64,000 nucleotides of DNA, from positions 2,454,561 to 2,518,560 of the forward strand of contig NZ_CP036172.1 in NCBI RefSeq assembly GCF_017357525.1. The letters run 5' to 3'. Below, piece after piece: positions 35,632-44,709 of this stretch. Source of the stretch: Methanofollis aquaemaris (GTDB lineage: Archaea > Halobacteriota > Methanomicrobia > Methanomicrobiales > Methanofollaceae). The notes beneath the pieces are model-generated. The model saw only the letters and a list, made by a program, of their open reading frames with translations. It ran no database searches and was not told the origin of the DNA. Every line of letters begins with the position of its first letter. Position 1 is the stretch's first letter. The position numbers and the translations under genes were made by a program.

Positions 35632-36866
35632 GTACCTATATGACCGGCGACATCGTCGCCGCCTCCTGCCGGGGCCACCCGGTGGAAGGGATCTATATCA
35701 CCGACCGCGACGGCATGGCGGTCCTCAAACTGAAGAGCGGCTACAACATCGGCGTGGATGAGGAGACCTGCACCCTGGTGCGGCGGGCCGGCGAGCAGCC
35801 CGCGCCCGCGGTCCCCGCGGTCGTGCAGGACGAGCGCCTGCCCGAACTCGCGATCATCTCCACCGGCGGCACCATCGCCTCCAAGATCGACTACCGCACC
35901 GGCGCCGTCACCAGCCAGTTCACTGCCGACGACATCCTCAGGGCGGTGCCCGGCCTCACGACGGTCGCGCGATACCGCGCCGAGGTGCTCGCCACCATCC
36001 TCTCCGAGAACATGACGCCGTCCACCTGGCAGGCCCTGGCCAGGGCGGCGCACGCCGCGATCCGGGACGGCGCCGAGGGCGTCATCGTCACCCACGGCAC
36101 CGACACCATGGCCTACTCGGCCTCCGCCCTCTCCTTCATGCTCGACACCCCGGCCCCGGTCGTCTTCGTCGGGTCGCAGCGCTCCGCCGACCGGCCGAGC
36201 AGCGACAACGTGATGAACGCGATGTGTGCGGCCGCCGCCGCCCGGAGCGACCTGGGCGAGGTGGCGGTGGCGATGCACGCCACCACCAACGACGACACCT
36301 GCACCGTCCACCGCGGGACGCGGGTGCGAAAGATGCACACCTCCCGCCGCGACGCCTTCCAGAGCCACGAGATGGCTCCGATCGCCACCGTCGCCTACCC
36401 CTCGCTCGCGGTCGACCTCTCCCCTGAGGCGGTCCGCCGCGGCTCGGCCGAACCGGCGCTCCGCGCCGACCTCGAAGAGCGTTGCGGGCTCCTGTACTTC
36501 TATCCGGGGATGCCCGAGGAGGCGGTCAGGGTCTACGAGGATTTCAAAGGTCTGGTCATCGCCGGCACCGGCCTGGGCCACGTGAGATCCGCGTGCATCG
36601 GGGCACTGCGCGAGATGGTCGACGCCGGGACCACCGTCGTCATGACCTCCCAGTGCCTCCACGGCCGGGTCTGCGACCGGGTCTACGACACCGGCCGCGA
36701 CCTGCTCGCCGCGGGCGTGGTCGAGGGGGAGGACATGCTCCCCGAGACCGCGCTCACCAAACTGATGTGGGTGCTGGGCAATGTCGACGACGCCGAAGAG
36801 GCCAGGAGGCTGATGGCCACCGACCTCAAAGGCGAGATCAGGAGGAGGTCAGACTATGGATTTTAA
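35628..36866 (+). CDS. gatD: Glutamyl-tRNA(Gln) amidotransferase subunit D
   Basis: Asparaginase-like glutaminase subunit that releases ammonia for Gln-tRNA formation in archaea. An N-terminal ~70-residue barrel (GDIVAASCRGHPVEGIYITD) precedes the asparaginase fold with catalytic ISTGGTIASKIDY and VTHGTDTMAYSASAL. 412 aa. ATG 35628 overlaps argH by 4 bp; a long upstream frame is shadow. It overlaps gatE by 11 bp. Confidence 0.95.
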   Translation: MSTYMTGDIVAASCRGHPVEGIYITDRDGMAVLKLKSGYNIGVDEETCTLVRRAGEQPAPAVPAVVQDERLPELAIISTGGTIASKIDYRTGAVTSQFTADDILRAVPGLTTVARYRAEVLATILSENMTPSTWQALARAAHAAIRDGAEGVIVTHGTDTMAYSASALSFMLDTPAPVVFVGSQRSADRPSSDNVMNAMCAAAAARSDLGEVAVAMHATTNDDTCTVHRGTRVRKMHTSRRDAFQSHEMAPIATVAYPSLAVDLSPEAVRRGSAEPALRADLEERCGLLYFYPGMPEEAVRVYEDFKGLVIAGTGLGHVRSACIGALREMVDAGTTVVMTSQCLHGRVCDRVYDTGRDLLAAGVVEGEDMLPETALTKLMWVLGNVDDAEEARRLMATDLKGEIRRRSDYGF

Positions 36867-38685
36867 GGCGCTCGGGCTCATGGCCGGGATCGAGATCCAC
36901 CAGCAACTCGACACTAAAGAGAAACTCTTCTGCCACTGCCCCACCACGCTGCGGGAGACCGAGGAGCACACCGGCGAATTCTTCCGGTACCTCCACGCCA
37001 CCGTCTCGGAGATGGGCGAGGTCGATCGAGCGGCGGCCGAAGAGATGATGAACCGCCGGCAGTTTTGCTACTTCGCCTACGACACCACCTGCCTGGTGGA
37101 GAACGACGAGGAACCCCCGGCCCCGATGAACCCCGAGGCCCTGGCGATCGCCCTCCAGGTCGCGAAGACCTTTGCCATGCACCCGGTCGAACAGGTGCAC
37201 ACCATGCGCAAACTCGTCATCGACGGCTCGAACACCAGCGGGTTCCAGCGGACGGCGATGGTGGCGATGGGCGGCGTCCTGCCCGGCGACGGCGAGGTCG
37301 AGACGATCTGTCTCGAAGAAGAGGCGGCCCAGCGCGTCGAGGGGAGCACCTTCTCCCTCGACCGTCTCGGCATCCCGCTCGTCGAGATCACCACCTCACC
37401 CTGCATGCACACTCCCGAGGCGGTCCAGGAGACGGCCCGGTACATCGGGATGGTGCTTCGGTCCACCGGCCGGGTGAAGCGCGGCCTGGGCACGATCCGC
37501 CAGGACGTCAACATCTCGATCAAAGACGGTGCTCGGGTCGAGATCAAGGGCGTGCAGGAACTCGACCTCATCGCCGAGGTGGTCCGCCGCGAGGTGACGA
37601 GACAGGTGACCCTTCTTTCGATCCGGGACGAACTCCGCGCGCGGAACGCCTCGGTCGGCGAGGAGACCCACGACGTCACCGCCCTCTTCGCCGGGACCAA
37701 GTCCTCGATCCTGAAGCGTGCGAAGTCGATCCTCGCCGTCGTCCTGCCGGGCTTTGCCGGTCTGGTCGGCCGCGAGGTCCAGCCCGGCCGGCGGTTCGGC
37801 ACCGAGATCTCGGACTATGTGAAGAAGTGCGGGCTTGGCGGGATCTTCCACACCGACGAACTCCCGGCCTACGGCGTCACGGCCGACGAGGTCGCCATGC
37901 TCCGCGCACACCTCGGCGCCGCCGACGAGGACGCGATCATCCTCATCTCAGGCAGTAAGGAGAAGGCCGCCTGCGGCGCGAAGCAGGTCCGCCACCGCGC
38001 CCGCCTCGCCTTCGAGGGCGTGCCCGAGGAGACCAGGAAGATGCTCGAAGGCGGGAACACCGCGTACATGCGTCCCCTCCCCGGCGCCGCCAGGATGTAC
38101 CCCGAGACCGATGTCCTCCCGGTGACGATCACCGAAGAGCGCTGGGCGGCCGTCGAGGTGCCCGAACTCCTCGCCGACCTCGCACGCCGGATGGAGGACG
38201 AACTCGGCCTCGACCCCGCGGTGGCCAGGCAGGCCGCCTACTCCGAGCACCTCCCACTCTTCAGGGCGGCGGTGCAGGCCGGGATCAAACCCAACCTCGC
38301 GGCGCGGACGGTCCTCGCCACCCTCAAGGAACTCTCCAGGGACGGCGTCGCCGTCGAGAACGTGGCTGACCAGGACGTCCTGGCAATTCTCACCGCCGTC
38401 GAAGCGGGGGAGGTCGCCAAGGAAGTGATCCCCGAACTCCTCACCGAGGTGGCCGAAGGGAAGACGGCGGCGGCCGCGGTCGCCGAGCATGCCGGCGGGG
38501 TCTCGGCCGAAGAACTGGCCGCGATCGTCGCGAAGATCGTCGCCGAGCGGATCGAGTTTGTCCGGGACAAGCAGATGCATGCCCTCGGCCCGTTGATGGG
38601 CGTCGTGATGGAAGAGGTCCGCGGGAAAGTCGACGGCAAGAAAGTGAGCGAGGCCCTGAGAATTGAGATCTCGCGGGTGATCTAA
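36856..38685 (+). CDS. gatE: Glutamyl-tRNA(Gln) amidotransferase subunit E
   Basis: tRNA-binding kinase/amidotransferase subunit, 609 aa, GatB-like. The N-terminal GIEIHQQLDTKEKLFCHCP and GSNTSGFQRTAMVAMGG form the cradle domain; LPAYGVTADEVAMLRAHLGA within residues ~275-400 fits the archaeal-specific AspRS-type GAD insertion; the C-terminal ~130 residues (KKVSEALRIEISRV) form the YqeY-like tail. With GatD it makes Gln-tRNA(Gln) from Glu-tRNA(Gln), implying no GlnRS. Confidence 0.95.
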   Translation: MDFKALGLMAGIEIHQQLDTKEKLFCHCPTTLRETEEHTGEFFRYLHATVSEMGEVDRAAAEEMMNRRQFCYFAYDTTCLVENDEEPPAPMNPEALAIALQVAKTFAMHPVEQVHTMRKLVIDGSNTSGFQRTAMVAMGGVLPGDGEVETICLEEEAAQRVEGSTFSLDRLGIPLVEITTSPCMHTPEAVQETARYIGMVLRSTGRVKRGLGTIRQDVNISIKDGARVEIKGVQELDLIAEVVRREVTRQVTLLSIRDELRARNASVGEETHDVTALFAGTKSSILKRAKSILAVVLPGFAGLVGREVQPGRRFGTEISDYVKKCGLGGIFHTDELPAYGVTADEVAMLRAHLGAADEDAIILISGSKEKAACGAKQVRHRARLAFEGVPEETRKMLEGGNTAYMRPLPGAARMYPETDVLPVTITEERWAAVEVPELLADLARRMEDELGLDPAVARQAAYSEHLPLFRAAVQAGIKPNLAARTVLATLKELSRDGVAVENVADQDVLAILTAVEAGEVAKEVIPELLTEVAEGKTAAAAVAEHAGGVSAEELAAIVAKIVAERIEFVRDKQMHALGPLMGVVMEEVRGKVDGKKVSEALRIEISRVI

Positions 38686-38733
38686 GCAACATCTTTAAAC
38701 CACGTATTGAGTAAATATATAGGGAGTTTGATT

Positions 38734-39036
38734 ATGGGAAAAACAGGAACCACGACCTGGGCCCAGGTGAAGAATGTCAGGGGCAAGATCCGCCTGGTCA
38801 GAGCACAAGAATCGACCCAGAAGAAGCCAGGCCCGAACCAGCGCTTCAAGACATCTGCGACCCTCAAGAAGATCGCAGTCCAGGCTGAGCGCCAGCAGGG
38901 CCGCGGAGGACGCGGTGGGCGTCGCGGTGGCCGCGGCGGTCGGGGGCGCGGTCAGGAAATGAACGACCAGCGTGTCCGCAGGCGGATGCTCCGCTCCAAG
39001 ACAACCGCTATGGGCGTGAAGCAGAAGTCCAGGTAA
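38734..39036 (+). CDS. Small basic protein, DUF5350-like
   Basis: 100-aa highly basic protein. MGKTGTTTWAQVKNVRGKIR followed by KKPGPNQRFKTS matches a small methanogen family of unknown function (recalled as DUF5350). Residues ~52-75 form a low-complexity Gly/Arg run (RGGRGGRRGGRGGRGRG) like RGG-type nucleic-acid-binding tails, so RNA binding is plausible. ATG 38734 has GGGAG 7 bases upstream and is preferred over an in-frame start at 38707. An AT-rich AAATATATAG lies just upstream. Confidence 0.75.
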   Translation: MGKTGTTTWAQVKNVRGKIRLVRAQESTQKKPGPNQRFKTSATLKKIAVQAERQQGRGGRGGRRGGRGGRGRGQEMNDQRVRRRMLRSKTTAMGVKQKSR

Positions 39037-39091
39037 GACCAGGGGAACCCACCCCAAATTATCTTTTATATCTCAGGCGTCCATTCATTGT

Positions 39092-39448
39092 ATGGATCCA
39101 AAGACTGCCGTTTTGAACTATCAGTACGGTGAGAGAGCGAAATCCGAACTTCTTCTGGCCTCGAAACTCATTGCAGGCATGCCGAGTTTCCCGAACGGCG
39201 AGAAGATGGGCGGGAAGCGGATGCTCCTCATGGTGCTCGATGGCGTCAGGTCTGAGATCGCCTTTGCCCACGGAAGCACCGGACACGACGGGTTCAGGAA
39301 GGCCCTCGAAGCCCTGGACAGCGCGATCTCTGCGGTCGAGGGACTGAACTTCGAGGAGGCCGTCCCGAAGATGGCGGAAGCGATCTCCGCGTCGACGACG
39401 GTTGCCCAGGAATCCTGGGAGGCGCTCACCGGTCATGGACTCCTCTGA
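39092..39448 (+). CDS. Conserved hypothetical protein, 118 aa
   Basis: Not recognised. Acidic, helical, soluble: AVLNYQYGERAKSELLLASK, GKRMLLMVLDGVRSEIAFA and EALDSAISAVEGLNFEEAV, with no cysteines or membrane segment. It starts a run of six closely spaced or overlapping genes ending in DUF2070 at 43617, and its end overlaps the nitroreductase start by 14 bp. The coupling suggests a role with that enzyme, but nothing more specific can be said. Confidence 0.7.
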   Translation: MDPKTAVLNYQYGERAKSELLLASKLIAGMPSFPNGEKMGGKRMLLMVLDGVRSEIAFAHGSTGHDGFRKALEALDSAISAVEGLNFEEAVPKMAEAISASTTVAQESWEALTGHGLL

Positions 39449-39965
39449 GTTCCTCACCTTCCTCGAAGGCCGCCAGACGGTCCGGGAATACGACCCCGAC
39501 CGCGAGGTCACCGAGGAGGAAGCCGAGTTTATCCTGCGGGCCGCCTCGTCGGCGCCGAGCGCCGGCAACCGCGAGGCCTGGGACGTCGTCGTCGTGCGGG
39601 CCGAGGACCAGCGGGAAGCCCTCGCAGAGACTGCCTTCGACCAGGCGCAGATCCGGAACGCACCGGTTGTCTTTGTCGTCTGCTCCAACTATGTCAGGTC
39701 GATGTCGCGGTATGGCGACCGGGGCATTCTTTATGCCCTTGAGGACGCAACCATTGCCTGTACCTATATGATGCTCGCCGCCCACGCCCTCAGGCTCCAT
39801 GCCTGTTGGACCGGCGCCTTTGAAGAGGACAGTGCCAGAGAAGTCCTCAACATCCCGCCGCACATCCGCCCGGTGGCCCTCCTTGCCGTCGGCAGGGGCG
39901 AGGTGCCGGCCGCCAGGACCGAACGGATGCCGGTCGGCGAGCACGTACACAGAGAGACGTGGTAA
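39435..39965 (+). CDS. Nitroreductase-family flavoprotein
   Basis: 176-aa FMN-binding oxidoreductase fold. Residues 11-17 (EGRQTVREYDP) give the Arg/Tyr FMN contact, SSAPSAGNREAWDVVVV near 40 is the typical SxPSxxNxQPW segment, and LEDATIACTYMMLAAHALRL near 100 the dimer helix. Substrate unknown; members reduce nitro compounds, quinones or act in cofactor chemistry. The ATG at 39435 lies inside the preceding gene's end, which supports coupling. Confidence 0.87.
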   Translation: MDSSEFLTFLEGRQTVREYDPDREVTEEEAEFILRAASSAPSAGNREAWDVVVVRAEDQREALAETAFDQAQIRNAPVVFVVCSNYVRSMSRYGDRGILYALEDATIACTYMMLAAHALRLHACWTGAFEEDSAREVLNIPPHIRPVALLAVGRGEVPAARTERMPVGEHVHRETW

Positions 39966-39989
39966 TATTATTCCAGGAATGTGAGATTC

Positions 39990-40328
39990 ATGACCAACTA
40001 TCTTGTAACACTCGAATCTGCATGGATTATCAAGGACGTCAAGTCCCTGGACGACGCTGTGGGGATCGCGATCAGCGAGGCAGGCAAGCGCCTCAACCCC
40101 TCGGCAAAGTTTGTCGAGATTGAGAGCGGGTTTATTCAGTGTCCGTTCTGTGAAGAAGACCTGAACTGCGCTCTGGTCGTTGCGAACACCGCCCTGGTCG
40201 GGCTCATGCTCTCGATGAAGGCCTTCAACGCCGAGTCGGAGGAGCATGCCAAGAGGATTGCGAAGTCGGTCGTCGGTCGGGCGCTCGGCACGGTCCCTCT
40301 CAAAGTCACGGATGTGCAGGAGATATGA
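39990..40328 (+). CDS. UPF0212 (DUF555) family protein
   Basis: 112-aa archaeal protein of unknown function. [41 protein letters not shown] and the single CxxC pair in [14 protein letters not shown] (possible metal ribbon) are family features. The start at 39990 is chosen from the family N-terminus; three extra codons are possible. It overlaps the downstream kinase by 4 bp. Confidence 0.88.
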   Translation: MTNYLVTLESAWIIKDVKSLDDAVGIAISEAGKRLNPSAKFVEIESGFIQCPFCEEDLNCALVVANTALVGLMLSMKAFNAESEEHAKRIAKSVVGRALGTVPLKVTDVQEI

Positions 40329-41209
40329 TCAGCGTCGTCGGGCATACGGCCATCGACCATATCTGCACGGTGCCGCATTTTCCCGAGCGGCACACCTCGG
40401 TCTCCACCCTTGACCACCAGATCTTCTTTGGCGGCGGGGCGGCGAACATCGCTGTGGGGATCGCGACGCTGGGGGGGCCTTGCGAACTGGTCAGTGCGGT
40501 CGGTTCCGACTTCCCGGGCAGTGGCTACGAGCAGAAGATGGACGAACTCGGGATCATGCGCCGGTTCTTCGAGGTGCCCGACCGCCCGACGGCGACGGCC
40601 TTCATGTTCAACGATGTCGCCGGCGACCAGATCACCTACTTCGACTGGGGCGCCTCGGCGGTCTTCGCCGGGGCCGAGGCTCCGGCCCTGGAGTTCGTGC
40701 ATATGGCGACCGCCGACCCCTCGTTCAACGTGCAGGTCGCAGAAAGAAGCGAGTTTGCCTCCTTCGATCCCGGCCAGGATATCCTGCGGTACTCGAAGGA
40801 GCAGTTCGAGGCGATTCTTGAGAACATCAACATCCTCTTTGCGAACCGGCACGAGGCAAAGCAGATGGCCGAGACGCTCGGCACGACGGTGCATGACCTG
40901 GCGGCGCGGGTGGACCTCGCGGTCTTCACGATGGATTCAAAGGGGTGCATGCTCTGCGTCGACGGCGAGGAGAAGCATATCCCGGCGATCCGGGTCGACG
41001 CGGCCGACCCTACGGGTGCGGGCGACGCCTTCAGGGCCGGGTTCCTGACCGCCTATGCCCGCGGCTACGAGCCGGTGCGCTGCTGCACGGTCGGGACGAC
41101 GGCGGCCTCCTTCGTGGTGGAGAAGGTCGGGTGCCAGACCAACCTCCCGACCTGGGAACGGTTGGCGAGGCGGCATGAGGAATACTTCGGACCGATTGTG
41201 AAGAGGTAA
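40325..41209 (+). CDS. PfkB/ribokinase-family carbohydrate or nucleoside kinase
   Basis: 294-aa kinase. The N-terminal [20 protein letters not shown] and [18 protein letters not shown] (PfkB motif 1 glycines) and the C-terminal [20 protein letters not shown] with the catalytic Asp (motif 2) are clear. The style of the N-terminus resembles archaeal nucleoside kinases, but substrate cannot be proven from sequence. Overlaps UPF0212 by 4 bp; dph6 begins 6 bp downstream. Confidence 0.88.
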   Translation: MISVVGHTAIDHICTVPHFPERHTSVSTLDHQIFFGGGAANIAVGIATLGGPCELVSAVGSDFPGSGYEQKMDELGIMRRFFEVPDRPTATAFMFNDVAGDQITYFDWGASAVFAGAEAPALEFVHMATADPSFNVQVAERSEFASFDPGQDILRYSKEQFEAILENINILFANRHEAKQMAETLGTTVHDLAARVDLAVFTMDSKGCMLCVDGEEKHIPAIRVDAADPTGAGDAFRAGFLTAYARGYEPVRCCTVGTTAASFVVEKVGCQTNLPTWERLARRHEEYFGPIVKR

Positions 41210-41215
41210 GAGACA

Positions 41216-41872
41216 ATGACATGGGCAGCACTGACGTCTGGCGGCAAGGACTCGGTCCTTGCCGTGCAGCGGGCGATCGACGCCGGGATCGAGGTCTCGG
41301 CCCTGGTGACGGTCAGGCCTGAGAACCCGCATTCGTATATGTTCCATTCGGCCAACCTGGACGCGGTCCGGGTGATGGCCGACGCCGCCGGGATGGAGTA
41401 CCACGAGATCCCGTCGGCCGGGAAGAAGGAGGAGGAGATCTTCGAGATGGAGGAAGGCCTCGCCGCCCTCGGGCTCGACGGGATCGTCACCGGGGCGGTG
41501 GCCTCGACCTACCAGCGTTCTCGCCTGGAGGCGATCGCGGGGAGGCTCGGGATGAAACTCTATGCCCCGCTCTGGCATATGGACTATGCCGACCTCCTCC
41601 GCGAGGTGGCGGCCCGCCTTGATGCGATCATCGTCGTCTGTGCTGCCGAGGGCCTGACCGAGGAGTTCCTGGGAGCGCATATCGACGGGCCGATGGTGGA
41701 GCGGCTCCTGGACCTGGAGAAGCGCTACCGGATCAACCCGGCGGGCGAGGGGGGTGAGTACGAGAGTCTCACCCTCAACGCCCCCTTCTTCTCCAGACCG
41801 GTCACCTACGCCTCGGCCGAGCGGCACTCGGTCGGCGACCGGCACGAACTGGTCCTCAAGGGATTCAGATGA
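41216..41872 (+). CDS. dph6: Diphthine-ammonia ligase
   Basis: ATP-dependent amidation of diphthine on translation elongation factor aEF2, last step of diphthamide synthesis. The N-terminal SGGKDSVLAVQRAIDAG is the PP-loop; EISALV...NPHSYMFHSANLDAV and GEGGEYESLTLNAPFF are typical of the MJ0570-type family. 218 aa matches archaeal single-domain Dph6. Stop overlaps the DUF2070 start by 4 bp. Confidence 0.92.
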   Translation: MTWAALTSGGKDSVLAVQRAIDAGIEVSALVTVRPENPHSYMFHSANLDAVRVMADAAGMEYHEIPSAGKKEEEIFEMEEGLAALGLDGIVTGAVASTYQRSRLEAIAGRLGMKLYAPLWHMDYADLLREVAARLDAIIVVCAAEGLTEEFLGAHIDGPMVERLLDLEKRYRINPAGEGGEYESLTLNAPFFSRPVTYASAERHSVGDRHELVLKGFR

Positions 41873-43617
41873 ACGGTAGAGCCGAGACGAGCGACGTCAG
41901 GATGGCCGGGCTCTCCCGGTATATTTTCACCGCCCCGTCCTGGCCCCGGTCCCTTGCGATCATCGTCGTCCTCGGCCTGCTCATCGACGGGGTGAGTCTG
42001 CGGGCCGGCGATACGTATCCGTTCTTCGGCACGCTGGCCTTCACTATTCCTGCGGTCCTGGCGACGTTCCTGACCCGCCCTCTCCTGATGGAGCGGGGCA
42101 AGGTGATCACCTGGAACCGTTCGGCCCTGCTGGCGGCGGCGGGCACGGTCTTTGCGGTGATCGTCACGCTCTTCTCGGTGGTGCTCGGCCAGAGCGGACT
42201 GCTCCCCCTCACCTTCGCCCTCGCGATGGGGCTGGTCTTCGGGGTGCGGCTGCTGGTCATCGCGGCCATCGCGGACTACCGTCTCTCCCATGTGGTGATG
42301 CCGGCCCTGCCGCAGAGCGCCTTCGGGGTGGTCTTTGCCACGCTCTCGTTCGGGCAGGAGTTCCTGATCCTGGGCGCGGTTCTTCACCTGGTCTTCGGGT
42401 TCGGGTGCGTGCTCTTTGTCTGGTTTGTGGAGCGGCCGCTGAACAAGGGCTTCCATATCAGCGCCTTCAACTTCATCAACACCTTCATCGAGCACATGAC
42501 CGACGGTTCGAAGAGTATGGAGGACTTCTTCCGCGAGATCGGCGAGGAGGTCTCGGTCCCGCAGGTGAGTCTCGCCTTCAGGCGGGACGGCAGGCGCGAC
42601 ATCCTCTTCACGGTCCCGAATGTTCACCCCGGTCCGATGGGCGAGATCGGCGGCGGCAACCTGACGCGGGCGATCTACGAGGCCTTCCCCGAGGAGGTGC
42701 TCACGGCCCACGGGTGTTCGACGCACGACTTCAACCTGGTCTCGGCTTCGGAGAGCGAGAAGATCGTCTCGGCGGTGGAGGACTCGCTCGAAGATCTCGT
42801 CTACTCCCCGCTTGCGGGGCCGTCCCGCCGCACCCGCGTGGGGTCGGTGGAGGTGCTCGCACAGCCGATGGGCGACGCCCTGATGATGGTCTCGACGCGC
42901 TGGCCGCAGAAGACCGAGGACGTCGACTTCGCGATCGGGATGGCGGTGATGGCCGAGGCGCACCGGTGCTTTGCGCACTGCGCCTTCGTCGACGCCCACA
43001 ACTGCATGGCCGACGTCGCCTCGCCGGTCCACATCGCCTCGAAGGAGGGGAACGAGTACCTCGCCGCCGCGGAGCAATGCATCTCCGACTCGGCCGGGGG
43101 TGCGGTGCATGCCTTCCGGGCCGGGGCGGCCCGCGTGCCTCTCCCGTTCACCCGCGAGGAGGGAGTCGGCGACCTCGGGGTGCAGGCGCTGGTCGTCGAG
43201 ACGGCCGGGCAGCGGACGGCCTATGTCCTCTTCGACGGCAACAACATGGTCACCGACCTCCGTGCCGAGGTGCGCAAGGCGGTCGGCGACCTCGTCGACG
43301 AGTGCGAGGTGATGACCTCCGACTCGCATGTGGTCAACACCGTCACCGGCAAGAACCCGGTCGGGCTCCACGTGAGCCCCGACATCCTCGCCGGTTTCGC
43401 GAAGCAGGCGGTGGAGGCGGCGGTCGCCGACCTCGCCGATGCGGAGGTGGCCTCGGCCTCGGCCGCCTGCGAGGACGTCCTGGTCTTTGGCTCCAACCGG
43501 ATCTCGGAACTCGCGAGCACGGTGAACGCGATGCTCGTCTTCATCCCGCCGCTCTCCCTGGCGGTGCTGCTGGTGGCGTTTCTGCTGTCGGTGCTCGCGT
43601 ATGTGGTGATTGTTTAG
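41869..43617 (+). CDS. DUF2070 family membrane protein
   Basis: 582-aa archaeal membrane protein of unknown function. About five to seven N-terminal membrane segments (SLAIIVVLGLLIDGV-like, AFTIPAVLATFLTR, GTVFAVIVTLFSVVLG) are followed by a ~350-residue soluble domain with VPNVHPGPMGEIGGGNLTRA and AFVDAHNCMADVASPVH, and a final C-terminal helix (SLAVLLVAFLLSVLAYVVIV). The conserved HPGP and DAHN segments could be a metal site (inference). It ends the operon; a T-rich tract follows immediately. Confidence 0.88.
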   Translation: MNGRAETSDVRMAGLSRYIFTAPSWPRSLAIIVVLGLLIDGVSLRAGDTYPFFGTLAFTIPAVLATFLTRPLLMERGKVITWNRSALLAAAGTVFAVIVTLFSVVLGQSGLLPLTFALAMGLVFGVRLLVIAAIADYRLSHVVMPALPQSAFGVVFATLSFGQEFLILGAVLHLVFGFGCVLFVWFVERPLNKGFHISAFNFINTFIEHMTDGSKSMEDFFREIGEEVSVPQVSLAFRRDGRRDILFTVPNVHPGPMGEIGGGNLTRAIYEAFPEEVLTAHGCSTHDFNLVSASESEKIVSAVEDSLEDLVYSPLAGPSRRTRVGSVEVLAQPMGDALMMVSTRWPQKTEDVDFAIGMAVMAEAHRCFAHCAFVDAHNCMADVASPVHIASKEGNEYLAAAEQCISDSAGGAVHAFRAGAARVPLPFTREEGVGDLGVQALVVETAGQRTAYVLFDGNNMVTDLRAEVRKAVGDLVDECEVMTSDSHVVNTVTGKNPVGLHVSPDILAGFAKQAVEAAVADLADAEVASASAACEDVLVFGSNRISELASTVNAMLVFIPPLSLAVLLVAFLLSVLAYVVIV

Positions 43618-43618
43618 G

Positions 43619-43632
43619 GGTTTCTTTTTTTT
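43619..43632 (+). terminator. T-rich terminator after DUF2070
   Basis: GTTTCTTTTTTTT directly after the stop codon on the coding strand, without a GC stem; typical archaeal oligo-T terminator. Confidence 0.5.
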
Positions 43633-43655
43633 GCGGGCGGCACCGGATGGGAGAA

Positions 43656-43767
43656 GTACTTGATGGGTATCTCTTCAGAGCGCCTGCACGGGGGATCGAT
43701 CCCGGCACCGACGGGAGATATCGAGATGTCGCCGGCGTTCTCCTCTTTATTTTGTACTTGATGGGTA
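43656..43767 (+). repeat. Direct repeat GTACTTGATGGGTA upstream of the orphan antitoxin
   Basis: GTACTTGATGGGTA occurs at 43656-43669 and 43754-43767, 98 bp apart, and the second copy runs into another GTACTTGAT. The sites precede the 43835 antitoxin-like gene and could be operator copies, or traces of a small duplication. No gene between them. Confidence 0.5.
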
Positions 43768-43834
43768 CTTGATCGGAGGCACTCCCGGTCACCCGGAGAT
43801 CCTGAAAGAACCATCATCTTCACATCACATACCG

Positions 43835-44047
43835 ATGTATAACCACGATATGGAGCGGCTCGACAAACAAAAGATCCACGCTCAGGAATCCTGCACCGAC
43901 GTGACCGATCGCCTCGCGGATATGGCCGTCGACGACGAACCGCTCAGTGACGAGAGCATCAAGGCCATCGAGTCGTCCCGTGAAGATATCAGGATGGGCC
44001 GGATCTATACCCTGGAGCAGGTGATGGCGGAGTTGAAAGAAGAATAA
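43835..44047 (+). CDS. Orphan antitoxin-like small protein
   Basis: 70 aa, acidic and helical. The C-terminus DDEPLSDESIKAIESSREDI followed by RMGRIYTLEQVMAELKEE is the pattern of archaeal RelB/ParD-like antitoxins that accompany RelE/ParE toxins. ATG 43835 (MYNHDMERLDK) is chosen; another ATG lies five codons later. No toxin gene follows; the next gene belongs to a different TA pair. Either the partner is lost or this acts alone. Confidence 0.65.
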   Translation: MYNHDMERLDKQKIHAQESCTDVTDRLADMAVDDEPLSDESIKAIESSREDIRMGRIYTLEQVMAELKEE

Positions 44048-44191
44048 AATCTCGCGTCTTCTTCTCCGCGACGGCCAGCCTCCCACAGAGAGAGATTTCT
44101 CCAGAGCCAAAAACTATATTGGAGTACGCAGATTACCTCTCACCAGAAGGAGATTCCCTGCCACACGATCACGTACCGAGGTGAAACTCCC

Positions 44192-44389
44192 ATGAGCCGG
44201 GTCAAGGAAGAGATCATCAGTGAGTTGAACACCCTCTCGCCCAGGGCATCCGAAGAAGTTCTCAGTTTCATCAGGTTCCTGAAATCGAAGCGTCAGAAGG
44301 CTGTTCCCGACACCGCCCTCGCGAGCGAGCCCGTGCTTCGGAAAGACTGGCTTCTGCCCGAGGAGGACGAGGCTTGGGACGATTTGTAA
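44192..44389 (+). CDS. Antitoxin of the MazF-type pair
   Basis: 65 aa. MSRVKEEIISELNTLSPRAS then EEVLSFIRFLKSKRQ resembles the DUF2281-like antitoxins found ahead of PemK/MazF toxins, with an acidic C-terminal tail (LLPEEDEAWDDL) suited to plug the toxin's RNA-binding groove. The toxin start lies inside its 3' end (16-bp overlap), the usual arrangement for dosage coupling. Confidence 0.78.
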   Translation: MSRVKEEIISELNTLSPRASEEVLSFIRFLKSKRQKAVPDTALASEPVLRKDWLLPEEDEAWDDL

Positions 44390-44709
44390 AAGGCGATGTT
44401 GTTATCGTACCGTTTCCCTTCTCAGACCTCTCAACCGTAAAACGACGTCCGGCCCTTGTCGTTGCTACCCCCGATGGCGACGACCTCATCCTCTGCCAGA
44501 TCACGAGTCAACAGGTCCGGGACCGCTACGCCATTGGTATCGCCGACACTGACTTTACCGAAGGAACGCTCCGAAAATCAAGCAACGTCCGACCAAATCG
44601 GATATTTTCCGCCAGCATCAACCTTATTCTGTATCGGGCCGGCCACCTCGATGATCAGGCCATGAAGTCGGTCATCACCAGGCTCATTGAGATCCTTCAG
44701 GCCGAATGA
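44374..44709 (+). CDS. PemK/MazF-family mRNA interferase toxin
   Basis: 111 aa. GDVVIVPFPFSDLSTVKRRP ALVV at the N-terminus and LRKSSNVRPNRIFSASINLI near residue 68 are PemK/MazF features; such toxins cleave RNA in single strands. The start is a TTG at 44374 (MGRFVKGDVV), supported by the conserved N-terminus and by overlap with the antitoxin. No nearby ATG fits. Complete and probably functional. Confidence 0.88.
   Translation: MGRFVKGDVVIVPFPFSDLSTVKRRPALVVATPDGDDLILCQITSQQVRDRYAIGIADTDFTEGTLRKSSNVRPNRIFSASINLILYRAGHLDDQAMKSVITRLIEILQAE

Noticed and set aside
34536-36866. 776-codon open frame covering argH and gatD
   Set aside because: The first ~360 codons are an out-of-frame shadow of argH; only the part from 35628 is GatD.
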